DNA from: Clusia tigrina
Lineage: Eukaryota > Arthropoda > Insecta > Diptera > Clusiidae
Reading direction: 5' to 3'
NCBI GenBank assembly: GCA_920105625.2
Contig: OV050030.1
Coordinates: forward strand, 144,593,877 to 144,657,876
DNA length: 64,000 nt
The notes under the pieces were generated by a model. The model was not told where the DNA came from, made no database searches, and saw nothing but the letters and a program-made list of their open reading frames with translations. Within the stretch, counting starts at the first letter, position 1. Each line of letters opens with the position of its first letter. Shown here one piece after another: positions 11,099 through 23,629 of the stretch. A program made the position numbers and the translations under genes.

Positions 11099-12782
11099 TT
11101 ACCACTCGAATACGATGTCTTCGGCAATGTAATTTTTGTACGTATCCCATAATTGACGCGGTTTTGAACGCTGACATGTCGAAATGATCATCGCGAAAAG
11201 TGTGCGAACTTCAGTGGCATGCGAAGTAGCTATCGCATCGTCCACCGTTTGATTCCAGTGATTATCATGTTCCAGCAATTGTAATTGCTGGCATGTTTCT
11301 TGAAAAGTTGCACACACCGTACCATTCACAGTACGCAATGACTCAAATGAAGTTGAACCGCGTACATTCATCAATAGCAACCGAAGGTAGAAGCAATCGT
11401 CGTTTTTCGGGTGGATTGTGTAAATTCGTCCTAATGCATTAGTTGAGAACACACCTGGATGTCCATCTACTGGTTGGCCTTACTTTCTGCGTAACCTTTT
11501 CTTAGCAATGTTCTCGCAAACGGATCACTGGTGCAAGTTGAGAAAAAACTCGTCAATCTTGTTGCTGGTGGTGTTTCCGCTCGCTGCACTACATTCTCTG
11601 GGTTGAAATACACTCTTTGGCCATTCTCCAAATGAACTACGAGATGCACAACAGTCGGAAAACGCTCATGAATTACAAAAGAAAATATTCTCCAAAGCGC
11701 TTCATTGCAGTTCTTGTATTGACCCATTTGATACTTGCTGATCTCATCTCGTTCAAGGCCAATAACCGCCATGTCGCTTCCTTTGGTGACGTACTTGCAA
11801 ACGTATTTGATCGATTTCAGAGAACTGCAATACTCAACATTGATATGAGTTTTGAATTTCTTAGACAATATTGGCGAATATGGTACGATCCATGTGTTGG
11901 CAACTTCGATATTCACTCCTCTAAATTGAATGCTGAATGTTCTGCCATTGTTGTCTGATGAGCGACGCCGATAGAGTGGATATCCATCATTTCCAGTTTG
12001 CCTTTCCGAAAGAAAAGCACGTGGATAGTGTTTCGTGCATTTATTGTCAGACATACAAACCGAAGTGGGATTGTAGTGTCCGCAAGGTCTATGAACCATA
12101 TTGGTTTTCACCACATAGTATAATTCTGGATCTATCTCTGGATCAGGAATTTCCGCAGAAATGATGTCATCAATTTGATCTAGTGTAATCTTGTCCACCA
12201 TCCAAAGAAGAATGTGTCCGTGCGGCAAACCTCTTTTTTGCCACTCAACAGAGTACATCCAGCATCTAACAGCACCATATATACGTTGCTTCACGATAAA
12301 GTCCATCAAATATCGTAGCTGTTGTTTGAAAACTCGTGCTGTGACATCGTGACGATCGCTTGCTGATTGAACGCGATTCAATAATTCCGTTATCTGTGGG
12401 CATTTTGGATTGCAAGTGAATGTAACAAACAAATCCGGCCGTCCATAATTCCGCACGTATGTCATCGCATCCTGCGAGTACTCGTGCATGTGCCTTGGGC
12501 TGCCAATGTATGTTGATGGCAAAATCGTGAGTCGGCCAAAGTTTGTCACATCTTCGTCGCTATTGACCGCATCTCGCAAGTGAATATACTCTTCAGATCG
12601 CAGCTTGGTCTGATTAAAGCGAATAAAATTGAGTCGTTCTGTCTCCATCGTCACGTACACATCAACTGCATACTGTTGAAATAATCGGCGATATCTCAAG
12701 AGATGGTTGTCAATTCCTTCGCGAATCATCAATCGATACGCGTAAAAGTTCATTGCACTGACCTTTTTATTTGTAACGACAC
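11099..12782 (-). pseudogene. Helitron Rep domain (HUH/Y2), exon 3
   Basis: Exon 3 begins after an intron acceptor at 12,783 and carries the Rep nuclease. RPDLFVTFTCNPKCPQ, then the metal-binding HUH box in LPHGHILLWM (about 12,215), then KYVCKYVTKG (about 11,800) with both catalytic-type tyrosines kept. This domain nicks and joins strands at the Helitron ends. The frame is open for 428 codons to 11,467; a small deletion shifts the frame around 11,500 and a nonsense codon follows. Sequence linking to the helicase continues at 11,099-11,452 (GRIYTIHPKNDDCFYLRLLL). Confidence 0.92.
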
Positions 12783-12840
12783 CTAAAAGTTAACAAAAAA
12801 TGAGGTTACAATCAAGAGTGTTTGTTTTTCTTTTACTAAC

Positions 12841-13335
12841 CATTGGCAGGATTGATCATGTAGTATCTCAAGTGATATCCATCTTCACCACGGCAGAACA
12901 TAAGCGGATATTGTAGTGAGTCATACGATCGATGAGTTTCACTGATTCGCTCTAATGCATCTCCAGCTCGACGTTTAATAACAATAGCACGGGATTCTAA
13001 ATTATCGCCATCAACAACAATTGATATTTCATCGGCCGTCGGTGCATTATATTGCCGTTCATGAGTGCCTGCTTGTCGTTTGTCCGCTTTTATGACGATT
13101 CTGTGATCATCAGATGGCATCCTTTTTAACGAAGTTTTGAATAATCGAATTAGTTCGTTGTATTCATGCAACATTTCTTGCAATAGCTGCACAATTTCTC
13201 TTTTCGTCGCATTGAAAATTGCACAACGTCGATTCACTTCTTCATATCTCCAAGGAAATATATTTGGAGATTATTGTGATCTTGATCAGGATGCGGCAAC
13301 AGCGATCCAGCAAGATGATAAATTTGCCCGTGAAT
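12841..13335 (-). pseudogene. Helitron Rep N-terminal region, exon 2
   Basis: Middle exon, bounded by an acceptor ending TACAG at 13,336 and a donor GTTAGT at 12,840. It opens with IHGQIYHLAGSLLP and ends with DGYHLRYYMINPANG, both fixed landmarks of Helitron N-terminal domains. A one-base indel near 13,240 breaks the frame. The downstream intron (12,783-12,840) is 58 bp, GT...AG. The same two intron positions exist in the copy at 18.2-20.8 kb. Confidence 0.88.
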
Positions 13336-13418
13336 CTGTATAGTTGCAGACAAATATGTTAATTTCTGTATTTTATTGGCGAGATAATAATGGTTAGATT
13401 GGTGGTTGGTGAACTAAC

Positions 13419-14063
13419 CTTGAATATGGGATTGTAATGATGTTCATTCACAATTTCCCCACCAAACGATGTCATTTGAAAACAATCGTTATACATCTTG
13501 GAATTTTGTAAAAAATGATTCGAATTTGGTGATTCACCGTAAAGCAACGACTGCAATGGCTCTGGTGGAGGAAGTAACTCTGGTAATTTCACTTTTCCGC
13601 TTGCGCAACACAATCCGGCCGGTTCTTTTGGAAATTTCAGTGCATCGCAATGCGGGCAAACGACAGACATCGAACCAAATCGAACTGATGCGTGCGCACC
13701 GTATTCAATGTCCGGCTCATATCGAAAGGCTGCATGTTCGTTTCTCAAATTAGGCAATCGTTGTTGTTGGTTGGGTTGTCGGTGAGCAGCCAAACGTTGT
13801 TTTCTTGCTTCATGAATTTCCTGAGCACGAACTTGTCTTCTTCTCAATCATTGTTGCTCATTGTAAGCTTCGTGAGCCTCTTGTGATTGTCGCGCACAAT
13901 GTTCAATCATTCCGATTCGAGCAGATTCCCTTGCAGTAGTATTTTCCTCTTCCGTACGACGTGCTGTATAATTACGTTGGTTCGTTGTACGTCGGGAACG
14001 CCGACCGATATTAGTGCGACCTCTTTGTGGCATCATAACAAATTTCAATCTGTTATTTATCAC
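13419..14063 (-). pseudogene. Helitron protein N-terminus, exon 1
   Basis: Starts with ATG at 14063 (MPQRGRTNIGRRSR), an Arg-rich head typical of Helitron proteins, then a Cys/His motif (VCPHCDALKF, then GLCC) and the landmark SGKVKLPELLPPPEPL. One in-frame TGA at 13,848-13,850 splits it. It ends at an AAG|GTTAGT donor; the 83-bp intron is 13,336-13,418. Confidence 0.88.
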
Positions 14064-15060
14064 TTTGTATCAAACACACATAAAGCTTTCACGGAATAAT
14101 TTTTAATAATTTACCTTTTGAATAGCCGAAATAAAGAAAGCAAACTACCGAAATTGAACGATTCAAATAATTTACAAATCAGCTGAAGAAATAACACAAA
14201 TAAATTCCAATGGAAATGAGGTTAGGTATTCACCAACAAACGAAAATAATGAACTCACTTTGTTTGAAATGTCAATAATTTCACTCAAAACTGATGATCC
14301 ACAGATTTTAAATCAAATATTTCGTGAATGTAAACAATCTAACAATTTAATGTAATGAATTTAAGTCGAGAAATCAATTAAAATTTGGAAAAATGTCATA
14401 AAGTAAATTGACCGTGTCCGCACTGTTCGAATAAACAAATCAGAAAGAACAAACAATATACGCAGCTGTCAAAATAAAAAAGCGTCTACAGCTCCATCTG
14501 TTGAGTTATTGGAGTATCAGTCAGTGCTTACAACACCAATATGAAACTAAATGTGCGCGTGCAACACCACGCACATACCAAAAAAATTAGAACAAAAAGT
14601 GAGATTAGGTTTTTCTAATTTTCGAATTTTTCGAATTTTCCGACTTTTACGAATGATTTGAGATCGATAGAATTGCAACAAACAATTGGAAAAAAATTTG
14701 AAAGAAAAAAAATTTTGTATGGAAAAAAGTCCTTTTAGGAATTTTTAAATTTTCCGTCTTTTCTTCAGGAAGAGTATAAGGTTGTTTTATTTCTAAACAT
14801 TCCCAGATCCACAACGAACAACCTCTGAAAATTCCATAAAGATTGGTCCAGCCGTTCTCGAGCCTTAGCGTCACTAACAAACAAACATTTATTTTTATAT
14901 ACTCTTATATAAATATATATATATATATATTGTGTTTTATTGAAAATAATATATTATTGTATTTCCTTTAAGCATATTTCAATAACTACTGTGAGTTCCT
15001 CTTAAAGAAGATTGAAGAAAAACTTCTACGGAATAGCCAGAAAAATTCTGCACCTCTATC
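14064..15060. other. Helitron 5' non-coding part and flank
   Basis: No gene. 14,064-14,640 is AT-rich untranslated DNA upstream of the Helitron start codon. 14,800-14,890 contains the conserved Helitron 5' block (AACGGCTGGACCAATCTTTA on the minus strand). A short (AT)n run at 14,911-14,931 marks the likely 5' boundary. Beyond it to 15,060 nothing is recognisable. Confidence 0.6.
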
Positions 15061-15079
15061 TGTGAGAGAAAGTTATGAA

Positions 15080-16262
15080 AGTTAGTCTATATCTCTGTCT
15101 GCAACAACCAAAAATTTGTGAAATGTCTGCAAATCATCAACCTCGACTTCTGCCATGAAATAGCCAATATGACGTGTTATTTTGCTGCCCAGGCCACGCA
15201 GATTAGAGACAGAACTTTGAAGAGAAACACCGCTAATTTTTTTAAATATTCGCTGCTTCAAAATTGACACATCTGCTTCAGTAAAAATTAAGCACTTCAC
15301 ATCGATGCCATTCATCTTCGCCGCCTTTAGTCGTATTGTATCGTAAATAATGTTGAAGAATGTCGCTTTGTATCGTAAACAATGCAGCTGCTGCTGCATT
15401 AGGACAGTTTTTTGAAATATGCCCTTCGCCGTTGCATTTGAAGCATTTAGTTTTAGCTCTGCTGTCTTCGCATGTGATCTGAATATCCACAGCGATTTGT
15501 TTTTTCGCCTGCCGCATTTTTATAGCCACCCCTGTACTGCTTTGTGGACTTCTCGTTCTCATACATTCGATCGTACATATCATATTGCTCATAAAGTTCG
15601 TGGTATGAGCTGCACATATTGTACTTATATTCACTTCTTATATGCAAACCGTCCACTATGTATCGAATAACAGATTTCGTTTCTACGTTTCCCAACGCTG
15701 CAATTTTTTTCATGTGTAGCACATATTCGTGGAAACTCTCTTTTTTCGCCTCCTTTCTGTCACACAGTTTCTTATGTACTTCTGCACTTTCGTATGTGCG
15801 ACTGAATTCCATTATTATCGCCTCTTTTAGATCTTCATAACTACTAACTAACACTGATTCCAGAAATAATTGGGATGTGTTTATCATTTTTCACCGTGCT
15901 TGCACATATTTTTGCTTATTTGTAAATCCATAACCTTCCGCATTTTGTTCAAAATGAGCGAAACAGTGCTCAACTGGCACAATCTCACCATCAAAGTCCG
16001 GCACTATTTTTGCAAAATTTTCGCAACGATTTTTGGTTCATTTTGTTTTATTTCGTCACATTGTATTTTTAATGTCAACATTTGTATTATATCTTGTAAG
16101 CTTCTTGTGTTTTCATCCAATTGCGCCTGCATGTTTTCAATGCTAACTCGAGCGACCGATTCGTCTTTCCGTCGATCTTTCCTACTGTCTTTCTTTCCTG
16201 CTTGCGCTCTTATCATGTGTTCTTTTTGTTCTTTCGGTAAATCGATAGCACTTTCTTCCATT
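15080..16262 (-). pseudogene. Ty3/gypsy-family gag and protease remnant
   Basis: Minus-strand retroelement fragment. From right: a Lys/Glu-rich N-terminal Gag segment (16,004-16,261), a capsid-like segment (15,453-15,887, with FHEYVLHMKKIA), then one CCHC zinc knuckle CFKCNGEGHISKNC (about 15,430), then protease sequence at 15,082-15,340. The protease loop reads IFTEADVSIL where DTGADVSIL is expected, so the active site is lost. Several frameshifts separate the pieces. RT and later domains are absent. It resembles non-errantivirus Ty3 elements of insects (Mag-like), an inference from the single-knuckle Gag. Confidence 0.75.
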
Positions 16263-16324
16263 CTTCGCTGCCTTTATGTGTTCTTCTTTGTAGTTATTAA
16301 TTCATAATATCCAATTGGACAGTT

Positions 16325-16865
16325 GAGCCCCCAAATATAGGTATCTTATAATTAGTTTCAGTTTATTCATACAAATATTATGATATAGTTGGATATGATG
16401 GATTAATAATACAAAACCGTATACAGACATAAGTAAATTTTAATTATTTAATTTGTTCCCTCTTTCTTGTAAACTTTTTGGTGCGATTTTTTATTTAACA
16501 TTTTTGTGGAAATGAATAAACACAGACTAGAAATTTAAAATTAATCAAGTTTATTAAAATTCATTTTTTTAATTCAGTATTTAGTCAAAAATAACAAAAT
16601 TAAGATAATAATTCATGTTTGAGCAACAAATCGTTTATACACAAAAAAATATGATTCGCTTTCTTAAATTTCAGTTACACTTTTTCTTATGCAGCCTCTT
16701 AACGTTCTCATTACGAATTACAGCTTGACACACGCTTTCAGATTTATCCTCTCGACATTCGCTTTACGACTGTAAGAGAAAATTATGCACGCTAATATTT
16801 GCGCTCGCTTACACTAATTTGCATTGTATTAGCATTTTATATATACTGGTAAACATGTCTATAAT
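16325..16865 (-). repeat. Probable 5' LTR and primer site of the 15.1-16.3 kb element
   Basis: Just upstream of gag, the minus strand reads TGGGGGCTCAACTG near 16,325-16,338; the first nine bases equal the start of proline-type primer sites. Further out is a TATATAAAA box near 16,838-16,848 preceded by TGTTTACCAG, suitable for an LTR promoter. That would give an LTR of about 510 bp. No partner LTR is available to prove the edges. Confidence 0.4.
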
Positions 16866-16869
16866 TCCT

Positions 16870-17730
<861 letters not shown>

Positions 17731-17984
17731 AATAAATTCTCATATTCCAAGTGATAATAGCGGAGATATATAATTCTCAGTTCTGGCCTTGATAATATAA
17801 TCTGATATGTTAGTTCTTTTGGAAGCATGTGTCGCTTCTATGAGCCTTAGACTTTTGAAGTATATTCGCAAGGTACAGTGCACATGGTATGGTGCCGCCC
17901 GGTCTGAAACCTGTCTAGTAGAAAATGGTTCTGAAAGGTTTGACCCTACCGTTACGGAGACCTCGCTTCCTACTATTGAGAAGC

Positions 17985-18177
17985 ATAAACGAAAAATAAT
18001 TGTTGGCGCACGGGCATAGCAGCACATGCTTATTTTCAATGTATTTACAGAGGGGTCTAAATTTGGAAAAGATGTGAATGCAGGGAAAATACCTGATTAA
18101 TAGATAATTTTTTAGGCTGATGTGTTCGCTGTCATAAAAATTGCAGAGCTGAATACGAGATTCAAATCCTACAGGAA
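17985..18177 (+). pseudogene. LINE RNase H fragment, left half (split by Helitron)
   Basis: Reading the plus strand, VFTEGSKFGKDVNAG followed by ADVFAVIKIAE corresponds to the first RNase H acidic box (TDGSK) and the following helix of LOA/R1/I-type LINEs. Stops and frameshifts are present. The sequence stops abruptly at 18,177 where the Helitron starts, and its continuation is found at 20,832. The DNA from 17,740 to 17,985 is probably more of the same LINE but I could not confirm it. Confidence 0.65.
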
Positions 18178-18601
18178 TCTATATATATATAAAATTAAGT
18201 GGCAAAACTTCCTGTTCGCATACTCCTCCTAGACGGCTTGCACGATTTCAATGAAATTTTCAGGGGTGATTGGGGTCTGTGTGGAGGGTGCACATAAGAA
18301 ATTTCATGTGTGTATCTTTTCACGTTTTGCAAAAACAAAAAAAAATACATTAATTCTGTTTGGCTTTACGTGTTTTTTTCGAATTTTTATCATTCCTAGA
18401 CGGCTAGCCCGATTTCAATGAAATTTTCAGGGGTGATTGGGGTCTGTGTGGAGGGTGCACATAAAATGAAATTTTCAGAAGTGATTGGGGTCTGTGTGGA
18501 GGGTGCACATAAGAAATTTAATGTGTGTATCATTGCACGTTTTGCAATTAATTCTGTTTGACTTTACGTGTTTTTTGGGATTTTTATTATTGTTTTGCCG
18601 C

Positions 18602-18684
18602 AAGATTGGCAGTCCTGCCTTTTACTCCGCAAGATTGGCAGTCCTGCCTTTTACTCCGCAAGATTGGCAGTCCTGCCTTTTACT
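18602..18684 (+). repeat. 27-bp unit, three tandem copies
   Basis: CGCAAGATTGGCAGTCCTGC plus CTTTTACTC repeats three times in a row without mismatch. It lies in the untranslated leader of the deleted Helitron, about 130 bp before the start codon. Confidence 0.9.
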
Positions 18685-18814
18685 AATAAATAAACAGAAA
18701 CAGCTGGCGAATGTTAACAATTATTCAAAAACATTGACATCGCAACATTGTGTGTTTTTTCCAGATTTAATTCAATCGATTTGCTACATTTATTCGAAAA
18801 GAATACTTTAGAAA

Positions 18815-20531
18815 ATGCCTCCACTACGCAGACGTAATACGGTTGGCAGGCATACGCGTGATTCACATCGAATTTCAATATCGAGAAGAAATCAAAGCAA
18901 AGAGCAACGCGCTCAAGTGAATGCCCGAGGTAGAGCGGTGTACAGAGAGCGGCGTGCACAGTTTAGAGCTGAATCCGCAGACAATCAACGGCCAAATTAT
19001 CGCCAAGGCAGAGTTCCGCTTCGTCTTCGCGAACAAATGGAACATGTTGGCTTTCACTACGATCCTGACTGCGACTACAGCCTGCATGGTTCCATTGGAG
19101 CAATGGATATTATTTGTACGCATTGCAATGCAGCGAAGTTTCGAGGAGAAATAGCTGGCATGTGCTGCTCCGGTGGCAAAGTGAAACTGCCTGCATTGGA
19201 ACCGCCACCAGAACCATTACATTCCTTGCTCTCTGGAGAATCGCCGACATCTAAGCATTTTTTGCAGAACATTCAAGCATACAATTCATGTTTTCACATG
19301 ACTTCTTTTGGTGCCACAAAGATCATTAAAGATACATTTATGCCGACATTCAAGGTGATTACTTTGCATTGAATTTCCAGTGAAACATTTGACATTTTTA
19401 AATATTCCAATCATTCATCAAAATTTAATGCACAAACATTATAGATTCAGGGACAAATATACCATCGAGCAGGCTCGCTATTACCATTTGCCAATGATGA
19501 CTATAAATTTTTGGAAATATATTTTATCGGTAATGAAACTGACCAACTCAATCAACGGTGTACAATTGGGACCGGCACAAGGCGAGAGATCGTACTGAAT
19601 TTGCAAAGATTTCTCCATGAACACAATGAATTGATTCGTTTGTTCAAATCCCATCACCATCGAATCGTAATCAGAGCAGACAAAATGCCGATGGGGCAGC
19701 ATGCCAGACGATTCAACGCACCAACAATCGATGAGGTGGCAATCGTCATTGTAGGCGAACAGTTTGAATCGCAGAGATATTGTACTGCACCGTAGAAACG
19801 AACAACTTCAGCGTGTTTCCGAGCTACACCGTAGTTATGATGCATTACAGTATCCGATATTATTCTGGAGAGGTGATGACGGCTATCACATCAATATGCG
19901 ATTGATAAATCCAACTACTGGTAAATAATCATTAAATTTAAAAAGTACATTTTCTTACGATTCAACATTTTGCGTATTGTTCATTTATAGGCCAAGAAAC
20001 ACCGAAAAAACTCAGTGCGATGAACTTATATTCGTACACAATAATGATTCGTCCGCAAGAAGACAACATCTTCAAATGTCGCAAGCTTTTCCTTCAGTAT
20101 TTGGTTGACATGTATGCAAAGATCGAGACCGAACGTCTCAACTTTATTCGATTCAACCAAGTGAAATTGTGATCTAAAGAGTACATCCATTTGAGAGATG
20201 CCGTAATGAATAATGCAAATGTGAATAACATTGGACGTCTGACAATATTGCCAGCAACATACATCGGCAGTCCGCGCCATATGCACGAGTATGCGCAAAA
20301 TGCGATGTCGTATGTGCGCCATTACGGCAGACCGGATCTGTTCATAACGTTCACGTGCAATCCTCAGTGGAATGACATCAAAGACCATTTGTTCCCCGGT
20401 CAATCAACAACTGATCGTCACGACATATCAGCACGTGTATTCAGGGAAAAGCAAAAAGCATTGATGAATTTAATTGTGAAACTTCGTGTTTTTGGAGAAG
20501 TTCGACTCTATCGAATGGCAAAAAAGAGGAT
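18815..20531 (+). pseudogene. Helitron Rep gene, three exons, truncated in the HUH box
   Basis: ATG at 18815 opens an Arg-rich N-terminus, then ICTHCNAAKF/GMCCSGGKVKLPALEPPPEP. Intron 1 is 19,355-19,444 (FK|IQGQIYHRAGSLLP), intron 2 is 19,921-19,990 (NPTTG|). Exon 3 carries RPDLFITFTCNPQW and SIEWQKRGLPHA, then ends within the HUH box at about 20,531. A frameshift near 19,785 and a TGA at about 20,170 add to the damage. Compared with the copy at 9.4 kb it is a closely related but distinct family member. Confidence 0.88.
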
Positions 20532-20728
20532 TACCGCATGCCACCGCATCGTTTGGTCCTGAAAGTCGGTTCACCTATTATACTTCTACGAAATCTGAAG
20601 CCACCGACTTTGTGTAATGGCACAAGACTTTCAGTAATAAAAACCATACTAAATGGCAAGGCAGCAGGTGAAGTTGTACTCTTACCACGCATTCCAATGA
20701 TTCCAAATGTTGTATACCAAAATATTAT
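20532..20728 (+). pseudogene. Helitron helicase C-terminal remnant after deletion
   Basis: Directly after the broken Rep, the sequence reads MPPHRLVLKVGSPIILLRNL and LLPRIPMIPN, which belongs near the helicase C-terminus. The Rep C-terminus and most of the helicase, including both Walker motifs, are missing. The junction falls in GCATGCC, which both parent sequences would contain, so microhomology-mediated deletion is likely. Confidence 0.85.
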
Positions 20729-20831
20729 ATAAATAAGTAATAGTTTTACAACAATAAATAAAACACAAAGTAAAAACCTTTAAGAGTTTTAATCGATTTA
20801 GGTGTAGCGAAGCGCACCGGGTAAGAGCTAG

Positions 20832-20900
20832 TCTTTTATATAGATAGTCGCTCTGCAATTAAAGGGACACACACCTTCCATGAAAGCAATAATCACAGTT
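20832..20900 (+). pseudogene. LINE RNase H fragment, right half
   Basis: Continues the LINE cut at 18,177: IFYIDSRSAIKG matches the third RNase H acidic box (YTDSQAAIKAL-like). Removing the Helitron brings the two halves together, although an older indel leaves them in different frames. Confidence 0.65.
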
Positions 20901-21000
20901 TTAATCCCAATATTACTTTATTCTAATGTCCGGAGTTGGATAATTTTTGTCTTAGGGTGAATGGGTACCTCGAAGTTTCATATATGTATACAAATGCATA

Positions 21001-21356
21001 TGTCGTGAGTCAAACTCACAACGTCCACTAAACCCCAGTAGCACTTTGATTTAATTATTAATAAAATAACATCTGTGCATAGCCCTAAGGCGCACGTATA
21101 ATTAAATAAAAGTGTTCTTATTAAGTAAAAGTCGATTGCATGCTTTTAGGAGCGCACATTTCACATTTGAACTGTAAACAACTTTCACTGCCATGTACTT
21201 TCAAATGTATGCCAGTCAATAGTTGCTTCGGCAAAGAATTGCAGAATGTGCAAGCCAAAGAGTAGGGCAATTGAAATTTAAGAAAAAATAAAGATTGTAA
21301 TAGTATATAAGCAGATCTTTTACCATAATCAGAAGCTTCTAACAAACGAACTTGTT
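21001..21356 (+). repeat. LTR fragment, TGTCGTGAGTCAAACTCAC family
   Basis: Starts TGTCGTGAGTCAAACTCACA and shares with the LTR at 52,317 the start, the phrase AAGTAAAAGTCGATT, an interior AATTGCAGAA-type block and a TATATA box followed by an initiator region. It is cut near 21,356, before the LTR end and primer site. No polypurine tract precedes it, so it is a 5' LTR remnant or a decayed solo LTR. Confidence 0.7.
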
Positions 21357-23224
21357 ACGTCGCCGTGGTCATCATACCTGGCACTGACACCCTGGCTAGC
21401 TCACTCCTTTTTTTTTCTTTGATGGGTTCCCAACCCGCTGTGCCAGATCGTGGGGCAAACATGAATTTCTACTCTAAACCTATTCTACGTTTATTATTTA
21501 TTTTTGATACCACTCACCTCTCCACCGGATTCCTCCGTCCCGATCAGCCTCTCCTCATCCTCCCCCTCCTGTCTCCACCTTAGCCTACCATAATTTATTT
21601 ATATTTTTATACAAACACACAAATACACGGACAATTACTACGGCCTCCACTAAGCTGCGTATAGGCTGCCAAATTCAGGCAACAAGGACTAACTCAAACC
21701 CCGCTTTCGCTCTACCACTATCTACTCTTAGGAGCTCCATCGACCAGTGTAGGCTATACTTACCGAGCACGCCACCGCTACGCTCTGTTGAGACCGTATC
21801 ATACTTTCCTAACGCCTTAAATTAATTCATAGATTCTACTCATTAACAGAACAAATAAAAACTGTATGCTTTACATACAACAAAAAGGAAACTTAAATAA
21901 AGACGTAAATAAATACTTATATTTAGGAACTTATGCTTATCTTAATACGCTGGACTTATCTTTATTTTTGCCGCTCTGGGTAAGAGGAGTCTGGTCTTCG
22001 GCGGTCGATCCGTATCCATTCACTTCCTTTTCTAATTCGTCGACAATGAAAGGAAATCGAAACTACCTATTTTTTATGCAGCATTAAACAACTTCAATAC
22101 CATTTCTTTTTAATTTAATAATTCTATATATTTAATTTATTAAAATATCGTATTCCTGCGTTTTCAACATGACACTAGCACAGAAATTCTCACAAAAAAA
22201 AAATTACACTTGATTTAGATGAAGATAGACGACTCGAACGACAACGACCGTAAATTTCACTTTCCTTCTTGCCATGCAGAATCTGACTCTTTTCTAAAAA
22301 TTTTCCGCATTACTCACTGACTTCCAAAATCAGTTTCCTCCGGTACTTCAACTCCCAGCTCTCTCCCTCTGACACCCTACTTTTCACTATCCTATCCACA
22401 ACCTGTCCGTCCGTCTATGTCCCACCCACTAAGCATACCCCCTGGCAACAGCTGTGCTTTGTGGGTCAACCAACAATTTCAAAGACAGCTACTAACCTTT
22501 CATCATCACTTTTCTTTTTCTTCTACTTTTCCTTACCAACTCGCACTCACGTATTTACCCCACACTAACACTCGATCCACCCACACATGCACCCAGCCTT
22601 TCATATTAGACCAGCTCTCGCGTATTAAAAGTTCCCCTCTACTCAACCTGAGCTTTCAACGCAAAAGCTGTCTAATCGTCTCACACAAAAAAAAAAATAA
22701 ACAAAAAGTGATGATATAAATTCTCTCCCATATACATACATACTCGTATAGATATATATACGAGTATATACTTTTGTAGCGTGTCTTATGAAAGACCCTT
22801 TTATATATATACTCGTATATACTCGTATATAGTTATATATTTGTGTTATTTTTTATTTTTATTTTGATTCCGTGGTATCAAGGAATTGAAACTCGCCGGT
22901 CTTTCAGTGCTCTGAGCTTTTGCCGTTTATATTGATATTCATTCAATATTTGAAATTAGCTTAATGCTATTCCATCAAAAGCAATTTCTACGACTTTTGC
23001 TCTTAGCCGCTTTGTTAAAAAAATGCTATTTTTGTTTTTTTACTTTTTTTATTCAGTCAATGTTGGTGATATTCCCTCACCATGTATTTAATGTTTTTGC
23101 ACGGCACTGTTTATTTTTTTTCTATTTATTTATTTATTTATTAATTTTTTATTTATTTTTTATTTATTTTAAAGTTATTTAAATTTTTAACACACGGACA
23201 CTACAATGAAGGATCCGTATACCA
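21357..23224. other. Unassigned non-coding stretch
   Basis: No gene-like frame on either strand. 21,520-21,600 and 22,330-22,680 are markedly C/T-rich on the plus strand. 22,730-22,845 contains repeated ACTCGTATA steps, and 23,110-23,185 is T-rich with TTTATTTA repeats. Because a minus-strand primer site lies at 23,225-23,242, the right part probably was the leader of that LTR element, but no gag survives. Confidence 0.4.
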
Positions 23225-23242
23225 CTCCGGACCGACTGCGCC
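23225..23242 (-). promoter_or_regulatory. tRNA primer-binding site, Ser type
   Basis: Minus strand reads TGGCGCAGTCGGTCCGG directly after an LTR end. TGGCGCAGTCGG is the usual start of serine-tRNA primer sites in the 17.6/297 errantivirus group. Confidence 0.75.
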
Positions 23243-23626
23243 AGTTATGTATTGGAAATGAGAGCAACACCATTCAACTTCACAATTCGTATAATAATTA
23301 ATTTAAATTTTAGTTTACAACTATTTATATCTTAAAATATCGGTACTATAGTACTGTGATGTCATGAGAAATGAAGCAAGCATGTTTAATGCGAGTTCAA
23401 ATTAATATGAATTTAAAGATTTTCATAAGAACTGAACTCAACATGAATTTGAAGATTTTCATAAGAATTGAAATATAATATAACTTAAATAATAGTCTTA
23501 ATAAGAATTTGAATTTGCGTATATTCAATTATTGGAATTTGATGTTGTTGTTTGTTGGATGGTGTGTTGTACTTCCTTAGTATGTTGTACTTCTTGTTGT
23601 TGGGTTAAGTGGTTGCGTTCGTAACT
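23243..23626 (-). repeat. Errantivirus LTR, 384 bp
   Basis: Begins AGTTATG and ends CGTAACT (AGTTA/TAACT inverted ends). The adjoining primer site makes it the 5' LTR of a minus-strand element. Inside, a ~33-bp unit ATGAATTTRAAGATTTTCAT is repeated twice in tandem (about 23,408 and 23,452). Its outer edge abuts BEL integrase sequence, so the element appears to have inserted into or next to that BEL copy. Confidence 0.75.
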
Positions 23627-23629
23627 CGT

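Larger units (their letters stand above)
18178..20831 (+). mobile_element. Helitron, internally deleted, exact ends, 2,654 bp
   Basis: Starts TCTATATATATA at 18,178 and ends in CTAG at 20,828-20,831, with a weak hairpin (GGTGT/GCACC) before the terminus. Flanks are A on the left and T on the right, the canonical A|T Helitron target, with no duplication. It carries the same two-intron Rep gene as the 9.4-14.9 kb copy, but Rep is cut in the HUH region and joined to the last part of the helicase. A triplicated AAGATTGGCAGTCCTGCC unit lies at 18,602-18,680 in the 5' leader. Confidence 0.9.

Noticed and set aside
22417..22719. 100-codon plus frame in C/T-rich DNA
   Set aside because: Biased composition explains it; no motif.
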